Source: Stropharia rugosoannulata (Eukaryota > Basidiomycota > Agaricomycetes > Agaricales > Strophariaceae). Taken from it: a stretch of DNA of 64,000 bases. Below the pieces are notes generated by a model, which did not search any database, was not told the DNA's origin, and saw nothing but the letters and a program-made list of their open reading frames with translations. The DNA is taken from NCBI GenBank assembly GCA_028532985.1, contig JANCIK010000004.1, positions 2,046,001-2,110,000 of the forward strand, written 5' to 3'. Below, piece by piece: positions 31,204 to 40,411 of the stretch (position 1 is the stretch's first letter; each line of letters begins with the position of its first letter). The position numbers and the translations under genes are program-made.

Positions 31204-33608
31204 CATCAGGAAAATGACTTTTGTCCCCAGGGGCTTTGTATCTCCCTGGCACTGCCTTAGGATCTCTAAGGCAGCCAGGGCATGCAAAGCAGCCAGGGCC
31301 CTTAGGTGCACTCAGGGCAAGGTCCCTCTGCAAACAACCAGGTACAACTTTCCCAAGGCAATCCAGGGCAGCTCAAGGCATCCTAGGATCCACCAGATGT
31401 ACCTTGTATCATTCAAAGATGTTTAGATATAATGCCATTTTACAAGTACTATTCAAACTTCTTATACAAAACAAGTTATATATTGACTCTACTAACTAGA
31501 CTAGATAATACAGTATTCATGTAGATACATATAATACAACACAGTGATAGGGCGCTTATGAAGATGGTAATTCTGCTCGGAATAACGCGTTCAGGGGCTC
31601 GTTAGAAAGCCTGAATTAACGCGAAGAAGCTCAAAAAAACCGCGATGCAATTGAAGAAGTTGTTCTTGACTTAGAGCAAAATTAGTCCAAGACAGGGAGA
31701 TGGAGGAGGACATGGCTACTCACAGGCATCCAGGAATCTCAAAATTTGAGTAAGGAACACATTCAAACCCCACATAAATGGTGAATAAACATGCCAAGTT
31801 GCGAAAGCCTTTGTTGAAAATTGAAGGAGGGAGATGATATTTAAGTCTGCAATAGAAGTCATATGGTCATTAGGGACATCGGATATTGAGGGCGTATCGG
31901 ACGCCATAAACTGGTCGATTAGTCGATACATATCTATAGTAAAAGACTCCAAAAAGAATTAGCCAAAAATACGAACTGGAACCCAAGATATGAAGTACTT
32001 TACCTGGAGGAGGGAGGGGGAGGAGGAGCACATGGCGGATTTTTGGATTCCAAGCAATGATATATAGCGTTTGAGGGCTTGTTAGAAAGCTACAATCAAG
32101 GTGAGTTCATCATAGAATGAATTAAGGAGATTGGAGACGAACCTATGTCAGAATCAAAGAAATACCTCAAAACTCCGAAGTTGGACAACAACTTGAGGTG
32201 CAGGACACTTGGTTGCTCCATAAATTAAGCCGTCGCAGGGGCAAGTACTAAATGTAGTCTTGTAAGTTTTCCCAAAGTTTGAAACACTCAGGACATCTAG
32301 AAGCGCACCTATGAATTAATTTGTCCCACTTAGGGGAAGGAGGACACACAGAGTGAGATCACCCTTAAACTCGTCAAATCATGCAATGAATGGTACTTTT
32401 GGATAGGTATTAATGAGACAAACCAGGAAATGCAAAGATTATACTGTTTGGCCGGGTATTGACAGATATATGAGGGAAAATGCGTCCTAAGGGCACTTGA
32501 CACCTATAAGATGGTACTTGTCAAGTACAGGATGGATTGGCATGATCTTGGGGATGGTTTGCAGAGGACTAGAATGCTCTTGAAGGTGGAAAAAGAATTG
32601 AGAGTAAAGGTGGACAGGATCTGGAGTTATGGCACTTTCAAGCAGAGGCAGTCCAGGGGCAGGAGGAGCACATCACAGTTGGACAGCTTCTAGACGTCGG
32701 AATCAAGCGTTCAAGTACTTGATAGAATCCCCTAATCTTCAGGAGCTCATATGTGAAAAGAACGACGCAATAAATCCAACACATACCTTTAAAATTGATA
32801 AAACATTGGAAATTGGGGGAAGGAGGGTAACATAGCCGGTTCTCGCCTTCCAGGCGACCAAATCCATTGGTATTGAGCTCGTTAGAATCGCATAATTGCC
32901 CACATTCTGAATCTGGGGCGACCGAAGGCTCGGAATAAACAGATGAGAAGGGAAATGGTGAACTGTACCAATAGGGGTCTCCAGATGGTGCTAAGTTTGC
33001 ACATCGAATACTGGTTCGTTTGGAGTATTCTTGGGTGCGTTAGAAACGTATAGATGAGCTAAAAACGTACCAAAAAACCGCTTCATAATGTGGTTCACTG
33101 TTCCGACGATATACAGCAATCTCTATTGGAACAGGCCCATTCCATGATCCATCCTTGTCTGCCCTATGCCCAGGTCAGGATCCAACAAGGTAGCAGCAAT
33201 CAAGAACTGCCTGAGTAGAGTGAAGCCCAAGCATACAAGTAAAGTTGGGTGAGGGGGGTGGGGAACACAAGAGTGAAGTGCAAGTGAACTTAGAGGACTT
33301 AGTCGACTTAGTGCGATATTGGATAGGCTTACATAATCAAATTATCGCACTATTTGAAGTACTTAAATGGGCATGTCACCCACATAATGTGTATAATTTT
33401 AATGTTTGAAAATCAACAATGAAGGTGGGAAAAGTCGTTCAAGCTGGCTTTATTTCCCCACGTTGCATGGAAATTCAAAGCATGCCAGGGCATGCCAGGA
33501 CATGCCAAGGCATCTCATGACATCCTAAAGTAGTTAAAGGCCCCATCAATTGATGATCTGATTGCACTTTCCTAAAGTGCCCTCCAATCAAAAGTCTTTT
33601 TCGTGATG
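31204..33608 (+). mobile_element. Nested 2.4 kb non-autonomous TIR element (copy D)
   Basis: Ends CATCAGGAAAATGACTTTTG and (reverse complement) CATCACGAAAAAGACTTTTG, flanked by AG on both sides. Removing the element with one AG restores a continuous frame in the interrupted gene, which fixes a 2-bp target duplication. The interior carries no transposase. It contains GGGG/CAGGG-rich text at 31220-31400 and degenerate internal repeats around a GCTTGTTAGAAAGC core. Confidence 0.75.
31545..33060 (+). repeat. Degenerate internal repeats of element D
   Basis: A core of the type GGGCTTGTTAGAAAGC recurs near 31591, 32082, 32720 (diverged), 32877 and 33040 (GTGCGTTAGAAACG). Several are preceded by GGAGGAGGAGCACATGGC-like purine-rich text (32015, 32650, 32815). 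Spacing is irregular (roughly 150 to 650 bp). Confidence 0.4.
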
Positions 33609-33884
33609 AGGGTGTCAAAAGATGAGTCTGACTGTACCACACCCAAGTTGGAGTCATTGCATCACATTCTGCAATTATCCAAAACACCAACATGCTCAAC
33701 TTGACGAGATTAGCATTCTGCTGCAAACATGCCCCAACTGCCTTGTACTGTTGCAACTTGCATTCCACAGGAATGCAAAGTTGTTGCTGACCCTGTGAGA
33801 CACACTACATGTGAATCTTGTCCTTCTGGCAAATGGTAGAAGGTCAAACCTGCTGCTGTGCCTCTACTGCTGTCTATGCTGCCC
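33609..33884 (+). pseudogene. Unknown gene fragment, right half, Cys-rich
   Basis: Plus frame RVSKDESDCTTPKLESLHHI, then two stops (TGA, TAG near 33700), then NMPQLPCTVATCIPQECKVV and HTTCESCPSGKW. The clustered cysteines suggest a metal-binding segment, but no family can be named. It ends where the inverted duplication starts. Confidence 0.4.
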
Positions 33885-34891
33885 GGAATGCACATGCAGT
33901 GTTGCAGAATGCAAATTGGGCAGAGTTAAGCACTTTGGTAAACTCGATGATTTTGCACCAGTAGTTGGTTCCTGCAAGTTGCATCAGGAAAAAGACTTTT
34001 TTATGTCTCTAGGAGTCTCTTTAATGTCTTTTTATGTGTTCATAATGTCTCTACATGTCTCTAAATGTCTTTTAATGTTACATTTTTGCTTGATAAAAAC
34101 ATTAAAAATATGACCTCATCTTAGCCAAATCACTACTATATAGAATAGATTGTATTTGTAATTAGGTATATTTAAATGTACTTAAGATTTGTCATAAAGT
34201 AATTATATTAGTTAGCACATTACATAGACATACAATGGCAAATAAACCATCACATTAACTTGGGTACAATGGAGAGAGGAACTTATGTTGTAGAAATAAT
34301 TTGCATTTGCCAGGAATTGAACCAACAGCTTCATGCATGACTTAAAACCAGCATACTTTCCCCTACACCATGTGCCTGGGTATATAATTAAACTGCAGGT
34401 CAAATATGATGGTAATGCTCTAGACTACATTAATTTATTACATCACAAGTCATTGAATTTAGTCATGTTCACATGTATTTTATAAGACCTACAATGTAGA
34501 TTACAAGTATTAGTTGACAATAGCTATTCATAAGTCAATTTTTTCCCAGGTTCTTATGTCTTTAAATGTATTTTTGAGTCTTTTTGTAGCTTTTTAATAC
34601 ACTTTATGAGACATTTTTAAAATCTTTTAGAGACATAAAAAGATTTATACAATTACATCAATACATTTAAATACTTTAAAAAATTGAAAGACTTTAAAAG
34701 ACATAAAAAGACCTAAAAAGACATTGGAAGAATTACATATTTCCCTAAAGTCTCTAGGAGACCTTTAAAAGTATAAAAAAGACATAAAATTCACCAAAAG
34801 ACATATTGATGTCTCAAAAAGACACTAAATTTCCCAAGAGACACATAGATGTCTCAAAAAGTCTCTTTTCAAAAAAGTGGTTTTCCTGATG
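33885..34891 (-). repeat. Right arm of the 1,007-bp inverted duplication
   Basis: Reverse complement of 30150-31156. The outer boundary coincides with the TIR end CCTGATG and the start of the copia gag fragment. Confidence 0.85.
33982..34891 (-). mobile_element. Non-autonomous TIR element, copy C (inverted)
   Basis: Reverse-complement twin of copy B (30150-31059) with the same ends. It sits exactly at the 5' truncation point of the plus-strand copia. Confidence 0.85.
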
Positions 34892-37800
34892 CTGCATGAT
34901 GCTTATCTGTGCACTACCAGATGAGTACAGCACATTTACATCATCTCTGTTGCTTCGAGACACTCTCAACAAGACTGTGCTGCAGCAGGCCTTTGTGACA
35001 GAGGAAGCACAATGTCGACATCGTGCTGCTGAAGCATCTGCTGTTGCACTTGCACTTGCTGCGTGCCAGAAAGCAGTCTCTGACTCGCCTACTGGACCAT
35101 GCACGTTTTGTGGGTTAGACAGACACATGCAACCAATGTGCTTTTGATTTGAGCATGCACAAAAAGATGCAAGGTCATCTACACAACAGGGTGCATCGCA
35201 GAAGCAAGAGAAATTGAAGGGAAGAGGGAAGGGCAAGCAGAAGGCAAATGCTGCAAAGGAAGAAAGTGAATCAACTGAAGAGTTTGCTGGTTCTGCAAGT
35301 GCTCACTCCTCTAATGACTCTGGCATTGACACTGACTATGAATGGCTTGCAGACACGGGCGCTACTAGCCATATGACGCCTCATCGAGAATGGATGTACG
35401 ATTACAAGCCTCACGTCATCCCCATTCGTCTTGCAGACCATACTATAGTATACTCAGCTGGTATAGGGTCAGTTGTCATCCACCCGGTTGTTAATGGGAA
35501 GGAAGCACCTTCTGTAGAGATGTCTTGCATTTTACATGTACCATTGCTTAAGAATAATCTACTTGCTTGTTTATACCTCACCAAATGCAAAGGCATGATT
35601 ATGGAAGTTGATGACAGTACTATGCACTTCAAGCAAAATGGCAAGACTCTGTTCACTGCAACGATTACTGTATCTCACAGTGGTATCCTGAATGCACTCA
35701 CGGAGCCTGCTACACAGTCTGCAAATGCAATGTCAACTTTACCTCTGAATGCTGAGCTCTGGCATTGTCGTTGCAGACATCACAGCCATGCACACATCAA
35801 CAAGCTGCTCTCCAAGGGTCTGGTCACTGGCATGCTCATAACATTGAAAGAGCAACCAGATCTGATTTGCGAAGCATGCTTAGCTGCCAAGATGACGTCT
35901 GGTACATTTCCGAGCTCAACTCGCAAATCAACCAAACCACTTGAATTGGTGCATTCTGACTTGCATGGTCTGCTCTCAGTGCCCACACCAGAGGGACATC
36001 GCTACTGGATCACATTCATTGACGACTGCACTCACCTGCATGCTGTCATGTTCCTTAAGCGCAAGTCGGACGCATTTGATGCATTCAAGGTGTACAAGGC
36101 ATATGCAGAGAATCAGCTGAATGCAAAAATCAAGGCTATGCAGGATGACAAGGCTGGTGAATACATGTCAAATGAGTTCATACAGTTTATGGAGCAATGC
36201 AGCATTCACAGACGACACAGCACATGCAATCAGTGTCAGCAGAATGGTGTTGCTGAACGTGCCAATCGCACTATTGCTGAGCACGTCACTGCAATGCTGG
36301 TAGAGGCAAAGCTCCCACTCTCGTTCTGGTGACTTGCAGTTTTTGCTTACATTCACATGTGGAACAGGCTACCTACGTTGTCTCTGACTGACTCTGTGCC
36401 CTACACTGAGTGGCATGGCAAGAAACCTGATATAAGCCATCTCTGTGTTTTTGGTTATGCTGCGTATGTCTTTGTGCAGAGAGACAAACGCAAGTCACTG
36501 CAACCACATGTTGAGAAGTGCATCTTTGTCGGTTATCCTACAGGCTACAAAGGCTGGCAGTTCTACAATCTGTCCACTACTTCTGAGACAGACAACCTCG
36601 ATAACAACGAACTCGACAGTTACACTGTTGACGAAGGCTTGGAAGAGGTTCAGTTTTCTGGTGCTGCTACTGTGTCGGATCCAAAGAACTACAAGCAGGC
36701 ACTCAAGGGCGACAACACAGACAGATGGTGTGATGCAGCAAATGCAGAGTACAACACACTGCTGCAGAACAACACTTGGGAAATTGTCAACTTGCCACCT
36801 GGTGCAAAGGCTATTGGTTCTGGTTGGGTCTTCAAGGTCAAGCGTCATGCAGATGGCACTGTGGAGCGCTACAAGGCTCGTATCGTCGCAAAGGGCTACA
36901 GTCAGCGTCCTGGAGTCGATTACACTGAAGTCTTTGCTCCCACCTTCCGTCCAGCAACCTTGCGCATGATACTGGCTATTGCAGCTGCAGAGGACCTTGA
37001 GCTACGCTCTGTGGACATTTCGTCTGCATTCACCAATGGTGACTTGGATGAGGACATCTACATGCTGCAGCCTGAGGGATTCCATGAAGGCGCACCAAAC
37101 AAGGTCTGCAAGCTGCGCAAGTCACTTTACGGTCTAAAGCAGTCAGCTAGGCAATGGAACACGAAGTTGCATTCAGTTCTCACTGACATGGGTTTCAAGC
37201 ATGTGGAAGCAGACAGGTCAGTGTACATCTACTCAGATGGCACAGTTCGCATTTTTGTGCCTATCTACATTGACAACATCACATTTGCATCCAAATCGAC
37301 TTCATCCATTGACCGTGCTGTGAAGCAACTCAGTGCATGCTTCAAATGCAGGGATCTCGGTGCGACAGAGTTTCTACTAGGTGTTGGCATTACCAGGGAT
37401 CGCAGCAAATGCAAGATTTCGCTTCACCAGCGACAGTTCATTCTGGACATGCTTGAACATTACAGTATGCAAGATGCAATTCCTGTTACCACTCCCATGT
37501 CAGCTGGCACCGTCCTTACTCGTGCAATGGCACCTAGCAACTCTGACGACATCGAGTTCATGCGAAATGTTCCCTACCTCAGCGCCATTGGTTCCCTTCA
37601 GTATCTCGCCACAATGACACGTCCTGACATTGCACACACTGTGTCTTACCTCGCACGCTTTAACAGCAATCCTGGACCGCAGCATTGGACAGCAGTCAAG
37701 CACTTGTTCAAGTATCTGAAAGGAACACTTGAGTACAAGTTGGTTTACTCTGGTTTGCTTGGTACAGATCTGTTCACAACTTACTGTGATGCTGCACACG

Positions 37801-38237
37801 GCGATTGCAAGGACACTGGACGCTCTACAGGTGGATACGTTGTTCTCATGGCTGGTGGTGCAATTAGCTGGTCTAGCAAATTGCAGAGCATTGTGACGCT
37901 CTCTACCACTGAAGCTGAGTTTGTGGCTGCCGTTGAGGCGGGCAAGGAGATCTCATGGATGCACAACATACTGCACGAGTTTGGCTTGACAATTCCGGTT
38001 CCCTCCACACTGCACATTGACAACCAGTCTGCTATCAGTGTATCAAAGAACCCAGAGCACCACGGACGTATGAAGCACCTCGACCTTTGTTTCTACTGGC
38101 TATGTGATGCGGTACAGAACAGGATCATCACACCTTCGTTTATACCAACTGCACAGCAGGTAGCTGACATTCTCACCAAACTGCTCTCAGCAGCGAAAGT
38201 AGATTACTGTCGCTCTCATATGGGAGTTTGTCCATAG
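34892..38237 (+). pseudogene. Ty1/copia gag-pol polyprotein, 5'-truncated, two TGA stops and mutated RT active site
   Basis: One frame runs from gag to the end of RNase H. Order: gag remnant with zinc knuckle CTFCGLDRHMQPMC; TGA at 35145; protease WLADTGATSHMTPH; integrase HHSHAHINKLL..CEACLAAKM (HHCC), SDLHG, IDDCTHLH and AGEYMSNEF; TGA at 36330 (FW-stop-LAV); reverse transcriptase starting WEIVNLPPGAKAIGSGWVFK, SSAFTNGDLDEDIYMLQPEG, KSLYGLKQSARQWN; RNase H CDAAHGDCKDTGRSTGGYVV and LSTTEAEFVAA. The RT box reads YIDN (37266-37277) where the paralogue at 48.9-50.5 kb has YIDD. The 36330 TGA is CGA in the copy near 61268. A deletion follows NLST (36579). It is defective. The 5' end abuts a TIR element at 34891. 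Confidence 0.9.
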
Positions 38238-38270
38238 TGTATATACTGTAGTATAGAGACTGCTTCGGTC

Positions 38271-38279
38271 ACAGGGGAG
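38271..38279 (+). promoter_or_regulatory. Polypurine tract of the plus-strand copia
   Basis: ACAGGGGAG immediately before the LTR start TGTTAGATTACA; expected plus-strand DNA primer site. Confidence 0.7.
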
Positions 38280-38404
38280 TGTTAGATTACATAGGCAATC
38301 ATCACCATCAGCAGTTAAGATTAGATAGTGCAGACTATAATTAGTTTGCTCCACATTTAGCTTAGTTCGCTTCTGGTAGTATATATAGCATGTACTAGTG
38401 TAGA
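38280..38404 (+). mobile_element. 3' LTR of the plus-strand copia, first part
   Basis: Starts TGTTAGATTACATAGG. With 44773-44850 it makes a 203-bp LTR ending TTTTAACA, matching the 204-bp LTRs at 48725-48928 and 60131-60334. Split by the LINE at 38405-44757. Confidence 0.85.
38390..38404. repeat. 15-bp target-site duplication of LINE copy 1, left
   Basis: ATGTACTAGTGTAGA, exactly repeated at 44758-44772 after the poly(A) tail. Confidence 0.9.
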
Positions 38405-38545
38405 CAGCAACACTTCTCTTTCCGGTACTCCCATCTGGTGGCTGTGCAGTCTCGCTCACCACTCTTCATATCGACCAACACTCTTCTCCACCAGACCCGA
38501 TCTCTGATCGCAGTACACATCTGAGTTCATACTCCCTTTAGTCAT

Positions 38546-40411
38546 ATGCCTCCCAAAGGAGGAGCTGGGTGCGGCCGCGGATCTAAGGATTCATCGGCTG
38601 CCGCCTCTCCTGCCTCGCGTTCGAGCTCCCTTCCCAATCCCAACCCTCGATCTAGCTCGAGGTTGACATCTAACCGCCCTGGGGATCAAGGCGGCAACAT
38701 TACAGACGACGACGATACCAGGACGGAACGTGGCGACGACTGCTCCTCTTCCCAGCCTGCCTCCTCCTCCGGGGGGGGAACTGGCTGTCATCTGCCCCTG
38801 CCTCACTTCCTTACCCTCGCCGGCACGAACGAGGACGCCAATTTGGACCTTGAAGCAATTGTGCAAGCCCTCAACGAGACCACCCACTGGCTCGATGTTA
38901 ATTCCGACTGGGACAACTACGAGAATGAGGCTCGTAACCCCAACAGCCTCCGCCTTGCATTATTGCGCTTAGTCAACAAAGCCTCCAGTATCCCATGGGC
39001 ACAACCTCAAGCTGCAATGGACACCACCCCCGACAGCAGGGGAGCCTCAGCTGCACCTTCCGCCCCTCCTGCCTCCGCCGCTCCTTCTGCCCCCAACGCC
39101 CCTACTGTTCTGGCAGCAGAGGCCGAAGAGAGCGAGGAGTCCGACGACGCCGAGACTGCCAAGGCCCCTGTCCCTAAACGGACTCGGGCTGCTGCGCATT
39201 CTAACCCCCGGCCCTCCAAGCCGGTTTCTGCTTACCAGCGGCCCCCCAGACCGCCGGCCATCAATCCCTCGACCAAGCCGCGCAAATCTTACTCTGCTGC
39301 GGCCAAGTCCAGGCCCCTCCCTCCCAACGTCGGCAAGGGCCCTGCCGGGCTCGTGCAGCTCGCTCAGGCCCTCCCCAATGTTCCTGCTCGCCAGATCATC
39401 GAGATCCAGCAGCAAGCCTCTGGCTCCCAGCCCAAGCGTAAGCGAGGGATACCATCTTATACGGCCTCCGGTCCCACCCGGAAGCAGGCCTTCCTCACGT
39501 TTGCAGACCCCTCCGAGGGTCTGCAACCGCATAATCTAAGCCTAGACAAGCTCGTCGCTGAGGCTAATACGGTCTTCATTGCTGAGAAGTCCAAATTCCG
39601 GGTCCTTTCTGCCTCCGTTGCTTACGAAGGCTGGTCCCTTGCCACTAACGAAGTGCCCAACGCTCATGCGTTGGACGCTTTGTATTGGAGTTTTGAACCC
39701 ATGTTCCGCACGTCCCCCTGGGCGGGCAAGAAATATGTGGTTGACCTTCCCCAGTCGTGGTCTTATCTTAAGATTGTCGACATACCAACCTTTGCCTCAC
39801 CATTCACCATGGTCAAGGTCATCCCCGAGGAGGTCGAGGCCGCCATGAAGCTGTCTCCCCTCGTTCCTGATTTCAAGCTCCGGTCTTCTGTCCGGCTTGA
39901 TAGAGTCTCCAAGGCCAGTTCTAACTCAACTGCGTACTTTGAAGTCTGGGATTCCCAACAGGGTACCCGTGCCAAGCGCCTTATCGGGCGCACGATCATG
40001 TTCAAGGGCCGGGCTTGCCGTATTATGGCAGCCAGGGCCCGCATCGGGGTCTCACTCTGCACTAGGTGCTACAGGTGGGGCCATCCTACTTCTGCATGCC
40101 GCGCATTTCACGTGCGATGCCCTCATTGCAGCGGTCCGCATGACGCAGCTTCACACCGCTTACTTTGTGGTCCCTGTAAGGGGAACCCCAAAGCAGATCC
40201 CCCCGTCGCTGCCACCCCCAAGGGGGAGGCATGTCCTCACCCGCCTCGGTGCCCTAACTGCAAGGGCGACCACAGCACTACCGATAGAAGGCATTGTCCC
40301 TTCTGGCGCCACTGTTACGATCACGAATGGATCGTAGCTAAATATGCTCAGGTACGCACGTCCGATGCACGCCCTCGTAACCATTCTAACACCCCCCGTT
40401 CAGCTCAATGA
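38546..40411 (+). CDS. LINE ORF1 (nucleic-acid-binding protein with CCHC knuckles), copy 1
   Basis: ATG at 38546, 621 residues. The N-terminal 300 residues are Ser/Pro/Ala-rich with an acidic patch (EAEESEESDDAET) and basic PKRTRAAAHSNPRPSK, likely disordered and nuclear-targeting. A folded middle region contains TFADPSEGLQPHNLSLDKLV and SYLKIVDIPTFASPFTMVKV. Three C-terminal zinc knuckles follow: CTRCYRWGHPTSAC, CPHCSGPHDAASHRLLC and CPNCKGDHSTTDRRHC. ORF1 proteins coat LINE RNA in the RNP. The stop overlaps the ORF2 start as ATGA (40408-40411). The frame is intact; copy 2 lacks the last knuckle and copy 3 has only the C-terminal third. Confidence 0.9.
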   Translation: MPPKGGAGCGRGSKDSSAAASPASRSSSLPNPNPRSSSRLTSNRPGDQGGNITDDDDTRTERGDDCSSSQPASSSGGGTGCHLPLPHFLTLAGTNEDANLDLEAIVQALNETTHWLDVNSDWDNYENEARNPNSLRLALLRLVNKASSIPWAQPQAAMDTTPDSRGASAAPSAPPASAAPSAPNAPTVLAAEAEESEESDDAETAKAPVPKRTRAAAHSNPRPSKPVSAYQRPPRPPAINPSTKPRKSYSAAAKSRPLPPNVGKGPAGLVQLAQALPNVPARQIIEIQQQASGSQPKRKRGIPSYTASGPTRKQAFLTFADPSEGLQPHNLSLDKLVAEANTVFIAEKSKFRVLSASVAYEGWSLATNEVPNAHALDALYWSFEPMFRTSPWAGKKYVVDLPQSWSYLKIVDIPTFASPFTMVKVIPEEVEAAMKLSPLVPDFKLRSSVRLDRVSKASSNSTAYFEVWDSQQGTRAKRLIGRTIMFKGRACRIMAARARIGVSLCTRCYRWGHPTSACRAFHVRCPHCSGPHDAASHRLLCGPCKGNPKADPPVAATPKGEACPHPPRCPNCKGDHSTTDRRHCPFWRHCYDHEWIVAKYAQVRTSDARPRNHSNTPRSAQ

